Source: JAZGBC01 sp036444495
GTDB lineage: Bacteria; Pseudomonadota; Alphaproteobacteria; Kiloniellales; J153
Direction: 5' to 3'
DNA length: 8,720 bases
NCBI GenBank assembly: GCA_036444495.1
Contig: JAZGBC010000120.1
Location: 1 to 8,720, forward strand
Shown piece by piece: positions 1 to 6,154 of the stretch. The position numbers were made by a program, and so were the translations under genes. Each line of letters begins with the position of its first letter. The stretch's first letter is position 1. Below the pieces are notes generated by a model. It did not search any database. It saw only the letters and a list, made by a program, of their open reading frames with translations, and was not told the origin of the DNA.

Positions 1-69
1 GTGCCTCCTCCGTTGCCGCCGCCTCCGCCATTGCCGCCGCCGTCACCGCTGCCCCCGCCGCTGCCGCCG
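1..69. repeat. Low-complexity GCC/GGC-type triplet tract encoding the Gly-rich pilin tail
   Basis: The first roughly 70 bases are an imperfect CCG/CCGCC-type triplet repeat on the plus strand. Read on the minus strand it is GGC/GGA/GGT glycine codons interrupted by AAC/AAT, AGC and GAC. Such tracts can expand or contract by slippage, so tail length may vary between strains. The other strand encodes an apparent proline-rich peptide, which is a shadow of the pilin. Confidence 0.6.
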
Positions 70-266
70 TCGGCCGTCGAACTGTCTTCGAAACAGCCCG
101 CGACCTCAGTCATTTGGTTCCCGACGGCATTGCCCAGAGATTCCGCAGCGAAGATGATACCGCCCGCGGCGAAGGCCAGGAGCAGGGCGTACTCGACCGA
201 CGCAATGGCCCGCTCATCGGCCCATAGCTCGGCAAGAAACTTCACGAGGTTCTTTGTACCAATCAT
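1..266 (-). CDS. Flp/Fap-type pilin subunit with Gly-rich C-terminal tail (3' end beyond window)
   Basis: Reading the minus strand from ATG at 266 gives at least 88 codons with no stop before the window edge. Residues 1-19 are a short basic leader. Residues 21-26 (IASVEY) match the Flp prepilin signature XXXXEY, and residues 27-41 are a hydrophobic helix rich in Ala, Leu, Ile and Gly. In Flp/TadE-family prepilins the prepilin peptidase cuts just before XXXXEY, usually after Gly; here the preceding residue is Ala20. Flp pilins form Tad-secreted adhesive fibres. Typical Flp pilins end near 55-60 residues, but this one continues: after Cys58 a Ser/Asp stretch leads into a run made almost only of Gly with some Ser, Asn and Asp (residues 67-88). 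An in-frame stop at 285-287 leaves this ATG as the only ATG start. No good Shine-Dalgarno is visible. No other tad genes are in the window. The family call is firm; the length and function of the tail are unknown. Confidence 0.85.
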   Translation of the reverse strand, partial: MIGTKNLVKFLAELWADERAIASVEYALLLAFAAGGIIFAAESLGNAVGNQMTEVAGCFEDSSTADGGSGGGSGDGGGNGGGGGNGGG

Positions 267-298
267 GGAATATTTCGAAGTAAGTTAATACATAGTTC

Positions 299-307
299 AT
301 TATAACA
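299..307 (-). promoter_or_regulatory. Candidate extended -10 promoter of the pilin gene
   Basis: On the minus strand this reads TGTTATAAT, an exact extended -10 element (TGN plus TATAAT). It would start transcription near 292, about 25 bases before the pilin ATG. No good -35 hexamer lies 16-18 bases upstream, which is tolerable for an extended -10 promoter. The setting is AT-rich, so a chance match is possible. Confidence 0.4.
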
Positions 308-325
308 CCGCTGGACTTGTAAATA

Positions 326-345
326 TAGTTAATGTATTTAGTTAA
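326..345 (-). repeat. Two direct TTAACTA repeats upstream of the pilin promoter
   Basis: On the minus strand TTAACTA occurs at 345-339 and again at 332-326, a 13-base period, with the nearer copy ending about 19 bases upstream of the -10 element. A shorter related match (TTAACTT) is at 288-282. The position is right for an activator site overlapping the -35 region. The half-site resembles the alphaproteobacterial CtrA box (TTAA-N7-TTAA), but the spacing here is N9. Function is inferred only. Confidence 0.25.
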
Positions 346-404
346 CGGATATTAGTATATTTTATTCCTATTTCTATAAACCAAGGAAATTACACCTTAC
401 GTTG

Positions 405-419
405 TCTCGAATAACGAGA
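405..419. other. Small perfect hairpin between the tRNA and the pilin
   Basis: TCTCG at 405-409 and CGAGA at 415-419 form a five-base-pair stem with an AATAA loop. No T-tract follows on either strand, so it is not a convincing intrinsic terminator. It lies between the tRNA-Gln 3' end and the pilin promoter, where it could limit read-through or be chance. Confidence 0.2.
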
Positions 420-471
420 TCCATCACGCTGTATTACTGTGCGATCGCCGGGCCCGCCGCGGGAAGGTAGC

Positions 472-545
472 TGGCTGGGGCGCAGGGATTCGAACCCCGA
501 TTACTCGGTCCAGAGCCGAGCGTATTACCATTATACGACGCCCCA
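472..545 (-). tRNA. tRNA-Gln (anticodon CTG)
   Basis: The minus strand from 545 folds as a standard cloverleaf. The acceptor 5' strand TGGGGCG pairs with CGCCCCA. The D-arm contains AATGGTAA. The anticodon stem CTCGG/CCGAG closes the loop CTCTGGA, giving anticodon CTG at plus 511-513, which reads the Gln codon CAG. The T-arm has loop TTCGAAT on the stem CGGGG/CCCTG with one G-U pair. The discriminator is G at 475, and CCA is encoded in the DNA at 474-472. The U1-A72 start pair is typical of bacterial tRNA-Gln. Total length is 74 bases with CCA. All stems close, so I see a functional gene and not a remnant. It stands alone in the window, with no other tRNA beside it. Confidence 0.95.
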
Positions 546-551
546 GCGGCG

Positions 552-573
552 CCGGCCCAAAGGGCTGGGCCGG
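552..573. other. Strong hairpin in the tRNA-Gln 5' leader
   Basis: CCGGCCCA at 552-559 and TGGGCCGG at 566-573 form a perfect eight-base-pair GC-rich stem with a six-base loop. It begins seven bases upstream of the mature tRNA 5' end. On the minus strand it would lie in the tRNA precursor leader, close to the RNase P site. On the plus strand it is followed by TTGT, a poor terminator tail, and no plus-strand gene precedes it. A leader or processing structure is more likely than a terminator. Confidence 0.4.
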
Positions 574-630
574 TTGTACGAGCCTCGACGGGCGCGCGTC
601 GGGCGCGTCCCTCCGGCCATTCCAAGGCCT

Positions 631-670
631 TATGTAGGCGAAGCATAGCCCCTATTTCAACCGCTTTCAG
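631..670 (-). promoter_or_regulatory. Candidate promoter of tRNA-Gln
   Basis: On the minus strand two overlapping sigma-70-like pairs occur: CTGAAA-N17-TATGCT (hexamers at 670-665 and 647-642) and TTGAAA-N18-TACATA (660-655 and 636-631). Either gives a leader of roughly 80-90 bases before the tRNA. Neither is a strong match and I cannot choose between them. Confidence 0.25.
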
Positions 671-824
671 CCCCCGGGCCTCGGCCGGCGGGCGGATCCG
701 GGGGTGGCTTGGACTGGCGCGAGGCGGGGGATTTCGTTTAGGATAGCTGTCAAAGGACGAGATACAGAAGGGCCGCGGACAGAGGTCCCTGGGCGCGCGG
801 CTCATAAGAAGAACGGGGCTAAAG

Positions 825-1913
825 GTGCAAGGCTTCGCGGCGACCAGGCAAATCGATGGCCGTTTCGGCAGGAGCGCCGGGAAGAGGCCGGAGGTCTATG
901 CCGCCCTCGATCTCGGGACCAACAATTGCCGCCTGCTGGTGGCCCGGCGCTCGGGCGAGGGCTTCCGGGTGATCGACGCCTTTTCGCGCATCGTGCGCCT
1001 GGGCGAGGGCCTGAGCGCCAGCGGGAGCCTGTCCGAGGTGGCCATGGCGCGCACCGTCGATGCGCTCAAGATCTGCGCCGCCAAGATGCGCCGGCGTGGC
1101 GTCACCCGGGCCCGGGCGGTGGCGACCGAGGCCTGCCGGCGGGCCAGCAACTGCCGGGCCTTCCTCGAACGGGTCGAGCGCGAGACCGGCATAACGCTGG
1201 AATGCATCAGCAACAACGAGGAAGCCAGCCTGGCGCTCTATGGCTGCGTGCCGCTGCTCGACAGCAGGATTTCCCATGCCCTGGTGTTCGATATCGGCGG
1301 CGGCAGCACGGAGCTGGGCTGGATGAAGCTGCCGCCGGACCACGGTCTGGGCCGCGGGGCGGCGGTGCCCGAAATGCACGGCTGGCACTCCATGCCCATC
1401 GGCGTGGTGACCCTGACCGAGCGCCATGGGGGTGAAAAGGTCACCGCCCGCGCCTACGAGGCCATGGTCGAGGAGGTGGAGGCCGCGCTCGCGCCCGTCG
1501 AGGCCGAGCACCACCTGGGCGCGCTGGTCGAGGAGGGGGAGCTGCAGATGCTCGGCACATCGGGCACCGTGACCACGCTGTGCGGCATGAAGCAGCGCCT
1601 GCCGCGCTATGACCGGTCCCGGGTCGACGGCTGTTACCTGGATTTCGAGACGGTGCGCGACATCAGCCGGCGCATCGCGGCCATGAGCTACGACAAGCGC
1701 ACGGCCCAACCCTGTATCGGGCCGGAGCGCGCCGATCTGGTCATCGCGGGCTGCGCCATCCTGGAGGCGGTCTGCGGCACCTGGCCGGTGGGCCGGCTGC
1801 GCGTCGCCGACCGGGGCCTGCGCGAGGGGATGCTGTTCATGATGATGCGCGGTTCCAGGGCGCCGGAGCCGGCGGGGCACGGTACGCCCGGCTGCCGCGC
1901 GCGCACCGCATGA
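825..1913 (+). CDS. Ppx/GppA-family exopolyphosphatase / pppGpp phosphohydrolase (two-domain form)
   Basis: This family removes terminal phosphates from polyphosphate or converts pppGpp to ppGpp in the cytoplasm. The 362-residue protein has the ASKHA (actin-like) fold signatures in order: DLGTNN at 29-34 (phosphate loop 1), ATEACR at 100-105, FDIGGGSTEL at 155-164 (phosphate loop 2), GTSGTVTTL at 244-252 and VADRGLREGML at 328-338. It is much shorter than E. coli Ppx or GppA (about 500 residues) because it lacks their C-terminal HD-like domains, as is common in alphaproteobacteria. Sequence alone does not separate Ppx from GppA activity. The GTG start at 825 has GGGG six bases upstream and leaves a basic leader of about 22 residues before the first motif; the nearby ATG at 898 is out of frame. 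I found no convincing promoter in 674-824. Its stop overlaps the rlmE start by ATGA, so the two are probably co-translated. Confidence 0.9.
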   Translation: MQGFAATRQIDGRFGRSAGKRPEVYAALDLGTNNCRLLVARRSGEGFRVIDAFSRIVRLGEGLSASGSLSEVAMARTVDALKICAAKMRRRGVTRARAVATEACRRASNCRAFLERVERETGITLECISNNEEASLALYGCVPLLDSRISHALVFDIGGGSTELGWMKLPPDHGLGRGAAVPEMHGWHSMPIGVVTLTERHGGEKVTARAYEAMVEEVEAALAPVEAEHHLGALVEEGELQMLGTSGTVTTLCGMKQRLPRYDRSRVDGCYLDFETVRDISRRIAAMSYDKRTAQPCIGPERADLVIAGCAILEAVCGTWPVGRLRVADRGLREGMLFMMMRGSRAPEPAGHGTPGCRARTA

Positions 1914-2632
1914 GCCGGCGCTCCGGCGGGACGGGGACCTCCAGCAAAAAGCGCGGCACATCGGGGCGCGGACAGACCTCCCGCCTGAAAAGCGCCAAGG
2001 GCAGATCGGTCTCCTCGGCCCGCTGGCTCGACCGGCAGCTCTCCGACCCCTACGTCGCCGAGGCCAAGACGCGCGGCTACCGCTCGCGCGCCGCGCTCAA
2101 GCTCCTGCAGATGGACGAGAAGTACCGCTTGCTCAAGAAGGGCGCGCGCGTCGTGGATCTGGGCGCCGCGCCCGGCGGCTGGACCCAGGTGGCGCTCGAG
2201 CGCTGCGGGACCAAGGGCCGGGTCGTTGCGCTGGATACGGCCGAGATGGAGCCCCTCGAGGGCGCGCTCCTGATCACCGGCGACGCGCTGGACGAGGCGA
2301 CCCAGGCCGCCGTCGCCGAGGCGCTGGGCGGGGCGGCCGACGTGGTTTTGTCCGACATGGCCGCGCCCGCCACGGGGCACGCCCGGACCGACCACCTGCG
2401 GGTCATGGCACTGGCCGAGGCCGCCTTCGAGGCCGCCGAGGCGCTGTTGGCGCCCGGCGGTTCCTTCGTCGCCAAGGTGCTGCGGGGCGGCACCGAGGCC
2501 GGACTGCTGGCCCGCCTGAAGCGCGCCTTCGCCAAGGTGCGCCACGTCAAGCCGCCGGCCAGCCGCCCCGATTCGGCCGAGATGTACCTGGTGGCGACCG
2601 GGTTCAGGGGCGGAGAACGGGCGGACTCCTAG
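1910..2632 (+). CDS. rlmE: 23S rRNA 2'-O-methyltransferase (U2552), RlmE/FtsJ family
   Basis: RlmE methylates the 2'-OH of U2552 in the A-loop of 23S rRNA, using S-adenosylmethionine, late in large-subunit assembly. The SAM loop DLGAAPGGW is at residues 83-91. The FtsJ catalytic tetrad is complete: Lys64 (SRAALKL), Asp149 (LSDMAAP), Lys189 (SFVAKV) and Glu224 (SAEMYLVA), matching K38-D124-K164-E199 of E. coli. The 240 residues exceed the E. coli protein (209) mainly through a basic, Ser/Gly/Lys-rich N-terminal tail of about 35 residues that may help bind rRNA. The ATG at 1910 overlaps the stop of the upstream phosphatase (ATGA). I see no clear Shine-Dalgarno, which fits translational coupling. 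Assignment is secure from motifs and neighbourhood. Confidence 0.95.
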   Translation: MSRRSGGTGTSSKKRGTSGRGQTSRLKSAKGRSVSSARWLDRQLSDPYVAEAKTRGYRSRAALKLLQMDEKYRLLKKGARVVDLGAAPGGWTQVALERCGTKGRVVALDTAEMEPLEGALLITGDALDEATQAAVAEALGGAADVVLSDMAAPATGHARTDHLRVMALAEAAFEAAEALLAPGGSFVAKVLRGGTEAGLLARLKRAFAKVRHVKPPASRPDSAEMYLVATGFRGGERADS

Positions 2633-2637
2633 GCCTG

Positions 2638-2653
2638 GGTTTGGTATCAAACC
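2638..2653. other. Palindromic hairpin just after rlmE
   Basis: GGTTTG at 2638-2643 and CAAACC at 2648-2653 form a six-base-pair stem around GTAT, starting five bases after the rlmE stop. No T-run follows, so it is not a classical rho-independent terminator. It could end or stabilise the ppx-rlmE transcript, or be one copy of a dispersed intergenic palindrome. Confidence 0.3.
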
Positions 2654-2691
2654 GCTGTCGCTGGCGCGTTCTGCCGGGCCTCTCAATCTCC

Positions 2692-2719
2692 TTGGCTTTG
2701 CCCCGCCCATGTGTATGAT
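2692..2719 (+). promoter_or_regulatory. Candidate guaB promoter
   Basis: TTGGCT at 2692-2697 and TATGAT at 2714-2719 are separated by 16 bases, a reasonable sigma-70-like pair. Transcription would start near 2726, giving a 5' UTR of about 25 bases that contains the guaB Shine-Dalgarno. Because the -10 overlaps the GTG at 2711, it argues against that upstream start. Confidence 0.4.
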
Positions 2720-2749
2720 GCGGCGCCATTCACCCTCAAGGGGATTGGC

Positions 2750-4213
2750 ATGCGGATCCGCGAGGCGCTCACCTTCGACGACGTTCTTTTGGAGCCAGCG
2801 GAATCCGCCGTCCTCCCGAAACAAGCCGATACGCGCGCGCGCCTGACCCGCTCCATCGAGCTGGGCATTCCGCTCGTCTCCTCGGCCATGGACACGGTGA
2901 CCGAGAGCCGCCTGGCCATCGTCATGGCCCAGTCCGGCGGCATCGGCGTGATCCACAAAAACCTGGATATCCGACGCCAGGCGGACGAGGTGCGCGCGGT
3001 CAAGAAGTTCGAGAGCGGCATGGTGGTCAATCCGGTGACCATCGAACCGGACCAGCCCCTGGCCGATGCGCTGGATCTCATGACGCAGCATCACATTTCC
3101 GGCATTCCGGTGCTGGAAAGGGGCACGCGCAAGCTGGTCGGGATCCTGACCAACCGCGACGTGCGCTTCGCCGAGAACACGCGGCAGCCGGTCAGGGAAC
3201 TCATGACCCGCGAGGGGCTGGTTACCGTGCGCGAGGGCGTGGGTCTGGACGAGGCCAAGCGCCTCCTGCACCAGCACCGCATCGAGAGGTTGCTGGTGGT
3301 CGATGGCGAGTACCGCTGCATCGGCCTGATTACCGTCAAGGACATCGAGAAGGCCCAGACCTACCCCGACGCCTGCAAGGACGATCAGGGGCGCCTGCGC
3401 GTGGCCGCGGCCACGGGCGTGGGCAAGAACGGCCTGGCCCGCGCCGAGGCCCTGCTCGAGGCCGAGGTGGACGTCATCGTGGTGGACACGGCCCACGGCC
3501 ACTCCAAGGGCGTCACCGGCGCCGTCAACGATATCAAGCGCATGTCCAACAAGTCCCAGGTCGTGGCCGGCAACGTGGCTACCGCCGATGGCGCCAAGGC
3601 GCTGGTGGACTCGGGCGCGGATGCGGTCAAGGTGGGCATAGGTCCGGGCACGATCTGCACCACGCGCATGGTGGCCGGCGTCGGCGTGCCCCAGCTCACG
3701 GCGATCCTGGATGCGGTGGAGGTCTGCCGCGCCTCCGATACGCCGGTGGTCGCCGACGGCGGCATCAAGTATTCCGGCGATCTGGCCAAGGCGATCGCGG
3801 CCGGCGCCGACTGCGCCATGGTGGGCTCGCTGCTGGCCGGCACCGAGGAAAGCCCGGGCGAGGTGTTCCTCTATCAGGGGCGCTCGTATAAGGCCTATCG
3901 GGGCATGGGTTCCATGGGCGCCATGGCGCGCGGTTCGGCCGACCGCTATTTCCAGGAGGAGATCGCGGATCAACTGAATCTGGTGCCCGAAGGCGTGGAG
4001 GGCCGCGTGCCATACAAGGGACCGGCGAGCACGGTGATCCATCAATTGGTCGGCGGTCTGCGCGCGGCGATGGGCTACACGGGCAACGCCAACCTGCCCG
4101 AGATGCAGCGCAACTGCCGGTTCATTCGCATCACCGGCGCGGGCCTGCGCGAAAGCCATGTGCACGACGTCTCCATCACCCGCGAAGCGCCCAACTACCG
4201 GCGTGAGATGTGA
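2750..4213 (+). CDS. guaB: IMP dehydrogenase
   Basis: GuaB oxidises IMP to XMP with NAD+, the rate-limiting step of guanine nucleotide synthesis. The protein is 487 residues from this start, almost identical in length to E. coli GuaB (488). The N-terminus has the family opening LTFDDVLLEPAES (7-19). A CBS pair occupies about 95-203 and replaces no part of the barrel. The barrel carries DGGIK (336-340), the catalytic loop GIGPGTICTTR with nucleophile Cys303, the phosphate-binding GSLLAGT (359-365), and the mobile flap with Arg399-Tyr400 followed by EGVEGRVPYKG. I chose ATG 2750 because AGGGG lies seven bases upstream and the family N-terminus begins here. An in-frame GTG at 2711 would add 13 unlikely residues and overlaps the candidate promoter. 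rsmB follows after 39 bases on the same strand, so the two are probably co-transcribed. Confidence 0.97.
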   Translation: MRIREALTFDDVLLEPAESAVLPKQADTRARLTRSIELGIPLVSSAMDTVTESRLAIVMAQSGGIGVIHKNLDIRRQADEVRAVKKFESGMVVNPVTIEPDQPLADALDLMTQHHISGIPVLERGTRKLVGILTNRDVRFAENTRQPVRELMTREGLVTVREGVGLDEAKRLLHQHRIERLLVVDGEYRCIGLITVKDIEKAQTYPDACKDDQGRLRVAAATGVGKNGLARAEALLEAEVDVIVVDTAHGHSKGVTGAVNDIKRMSNKSQVVAGNVATADGAKALVDSGADAVKVGIGPGTICTTRMVAGVGVPQLTAILDAVEVCRASDTPVVADGGIKYSGDLAKAIAAGADCAMVGSLLAGTEESPGEVFLYQGRSYKAYRGMGSMGAMARGSADRYFQEEIADQLNLVPEGVEGRVPYKGPASTVIHQLVGGLRAAMGYTGNANLPEMQRNCRFIRITGAGLRESHVHDVSITREAPNYRREM

Positions 4214-4252
4214 CTCGGCGCGGCTCAGGCCGCCGCCCCATTTCGTGACTCC

Positions 4253-5587
4253 ATGACTCCCGCCGCGCGCATCGAGGCCGCGATCGATCTCATAGGCCGG
4301 ATCGAGAGCGCCGTCGTTCCCGCCGAGCGTGTCGTTACCCCCTACCTGCGCGAGCGCCGCTACATGGGTTCCAAGGACCGGCGCGCGGTAACCGATCTGG
4401 TGTACGGGGCGCTGCGCGCCCGGGCGCGCCTCGACTGGTGGCTGACGCGCGCCGGCCCGGGCCCCGGCGATGGCCTGGAGCGGCCGCGCCGTACGGTCCT
4501 GGCGGCGCTTGCCTTGATCGAGGGAAAGGGCGCCGGCGAGATCGCCGCCCTGTTCGACGGCGGGACCTATCATCCGGCGCCCCTTGCCGAGGCGGAGCGG
4601 GCACTTGCCGAAGCCTTGGCCGGTGAGGCGCTCGTCCACGCCGAGCAGCCGCTCGAAACCCGCGCCGAGTGCCCGGCCTGGCTCCTGCCCGATTTTACCG
4701 AGGCGTTCGGCGACAGGGTTGAAGCGGAGCTTGCCGGGTTCATGGGCGCGGCGCCGCTGGATCTGCGCGTGAACGCCTTGAAGGGCGGGCGCGAGAGCGC
4801 GCGGACAGCGCTGGCACAGGAAGGGATCGAGACCGAGCCATGCCCGCTGTCGCCGCTCGGCCTGCGGCTGGCGGGACGCCCGGCGATATACGGCGGGCCG
4901 GCCTATGAAAGCGGCCTCGTCGAGGTGCAGGACGAGGGCTCGCAGGTGGTGGCGCTGCTGACCGGCGCGCGGCCGGGCGGCGCGGTCGCCGATTTCTGCG
5001 CCGGGGCCGGCGGCAAGACCCTGGCGCTGGCGGCGGCCATGGAGAACCGGGGCACCCTCGTGGCCCTCGACAGCGAGCAGAAGCGCCTCGACCGGGCGGC
5101 CAAGCGGATAAAACGCGCCGGCGTGACCAACGTGGAGCGCCGCCGGCTGCTGCCCGGCGATCCCTGGCTGGCCAGGCGCGCCGGAACCTTCGAGCGGGTG
5201 CTGGTGGATGCGCCCTGTTCCGGCAGCGGGGCCTGGCGGCGCCAGCCCGACGCGCGCTGGCGTCTGACGCCCGAAGACCTTGCCGCCCACTGCGCTGCCC
5301 AGGCGGAAATCCTGGGCCAGGCCGCGCCCCTGGTGGCCGGCGGCGGGCGCCTCATTTACGCGACCTGCTCGCTCTTGCCGTCGGAGAACGAAAGGCAGGT
5401 GGAGGCCTTTCTCGAAAGCCGTCCGGACTTTTCGCTGCTGCCCGCCGAGACGGTCTGGGCCGAGAGCATCGGCGAGCCGCCGGCCGCCCCGTCGCCATTT
5501 CAGGGGCCCTATCTCCTGCTGACCCCGGCGCGTCATGGCACGGACGGCTTCTTCGCCGCTATCCTCGAGCGGCGCAGGCGGGCATGA
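4253..5587 (+). CDS. rsmB: RsmB/NOP-family 16S rRNA (cytosine-C5) methyltransferase
   Basis: Enzymes of this family make m5C in rRNA; RsmB methylates C967 of 16S rRNA using S-adenosylmethionine. The N-terminal part (about 1-135) resembles the NusB-like RNA-binding domain seen in RsmB. Then come LRVNALK (171-177), the SAM motif DFCAGAGGKT (247-256), motif IV DAPCSGSG with Cys322 and motif VI YATCSL with Cys372. These are the two cysteines of the m5C mechanism. Length (444) fits E. coli RsmB (429). The exact target C967 is inferred from family and from this gene's usual place between guaB and guaA in alphaproteobacteria. The ATG at 4253 lacks a clear Shine-Dalgarno; the sequence TGACTCC is repeated just before and over the start (4246-4252 and 4254-4260). 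A GC-rich imperfect hairpin could form in 4216-4237. The stop overlaps the next gene by ATGA. Confidence 0.9.
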   Translation: MTPAARIEAAIDLIGRIESAVVPAERVVTPYLRERRYMGSKDRRAVTDLVYGALRARARLDWWLTRAGPGPGDGLERPRRTVLAALALIEGKGAGEIAALFDGGTYHPAPLAEAERALAEALAGEALVHAEQPLETRAECPAWLLPDFTEAFGDRVEAELAGFMGAAPLDLRVNALKGGRESARTALAQEGIETEPCPLSPLGLRLAGRPAIYGGPAYESGLVEVQDEGSQVVALLTGARPGGAVADFCAGAGGKTLALAAAMENRGTLVALDSEQKRLDRAAKRIKRAGVTNVERRRLLPGDPWLARRAGTFERVLVDAPCSGSGAWRRQPDARWRLTPEDLAAHCAAQAEILGQAAPLVAGGGRLIYATCSLLPSENERQVEAFLESRPDFSLLPAETVWAESIGEPPAAPSPFQGPYLLLTPARHGTDGFFAAILERRRRA

Positions 5588-6135
5588 GCACGGAAGTGAC
5601 CCTGCGCCCGGCGCGGCCCGGAGACATCGCGGCCATCGCGCGGGTGCATGTCGAGACCTGGCGCAATGCCTATGCCGGTCTGGTGCCCGACGATTACCTG
5701 GTCTCCATGACCGAGGCGAAACAGGCCACGCAGTGGGACCGCTGGATCCGCGGGTCGCAGCCACCCAACACCGTGCTGGTGGCGGAGGTCCAGGACCTGC
5801 CGGGCGGCCGGATCATCGGCTTCGGCAGTTGCGGCCGCGCGCGCGGGGACCCGGCCAGGGGCGAGGTCTTCACCCTCTACGTCGCGCCCGACTGGCAGGG
5901 CCGGGGAATCGGCCGGCGGCTGCTCGCGGCGCTCTTCCGGGCGCTGGATGACGGCGGGCTCAAATCAGCGGTCGTGTGGGTCCTGAGGGCCAATCCGGCA
6001 CGTTTCTTCTACGAGGCGCTGGGCGGGGCGCGCGCGGCCGAGCGGCGCGAGCGCTTCGCCGGCGTCGAGTTGGAAGAAGCGGCCTACGCCTGGGACGACC
6101 TCGGCGCTTGGCTGGCGGAGCGGAAACGGGAATAG
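5584..6135 (+). CDS. GNAT-family N-acetyltransferase
   Basis: A 183-residue single-domain GNAT protein that would transfer an acetyl group from acetyl-CoA to an amine. The start resembles many GNATs (VTLRPARPGDIAAIARVHVETWRNAY, described by its positions 5-30). Motif A is clear: beta-strand residues EVFTLYVAPDW, then Q105-GRGIG-R, the Q/RxxGxG/A acetyl-CoA pyrophosphate loop, then RRLLAALF. The C-terminal part, with FFYEALGG at 141-148, is the usual strand-turn before beta-6. The substrate cannot be told; RimI-like protein acetylation, small-molecule detoxification and antibiotic modification are all possible for this family. The ATG overlaps the rsmB stop (ATGA), with GGCGGG just upstream, so its expression is tied to rsmB and hence perhaps to guaB. 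It converges on the DUF1326 gene, with only 19 bases between the stops. Confidence 0.88.
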   Translation: MSTEVTLRPARPGDIAAIARVHVETWRNAYAGLVPDDYLVSMTEAKQATQWDRWIRGSQPPNTVLVAEVQDLPGGRIIGFGSCGRARGDPARGEVFTLYVAPDWQGRGIGRRLLAALFRALDDGGLKSAVVWVLRANPARFFYEALGGARAAERRERFAGVELEEAAYAWDDLGAWLAERKRE

Positions 6136-6154
6136 AGGCGGGTGCCGCCGCCGC

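Noticed and set aside
1..288. Plus-strand proline-rich 95-codon frame
   Set aside because: It is the complement of the Flp pilin gene; the proline run is the glycine tract read on the other strand.
329..345. Canonical CtrA binding site
   Set aside because: The TTAA half-sites are nine bases apart, not seven, so the consensus is not met; kept only as a direct repeat.
819..1961. A 380-codon minus-strand frame opposite the Ppx/GppA gene, and similar antisense frames opposite guaA (7496-8644)
   Set aside because: These are shadows of genes with clear family motifs; the translations are Ala/Gly/Arg/His-rich without domain structure.
1688..5764. A 1358-codon minus-strand open frame opposite rlmE, guaB and rsmB
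   Set aside because: It is antisense to three genes with complete catalytic motifs. Long open shadow frames are normal in GC-rich DNA with strong third-position bias, and its translation has no recognisable domain.
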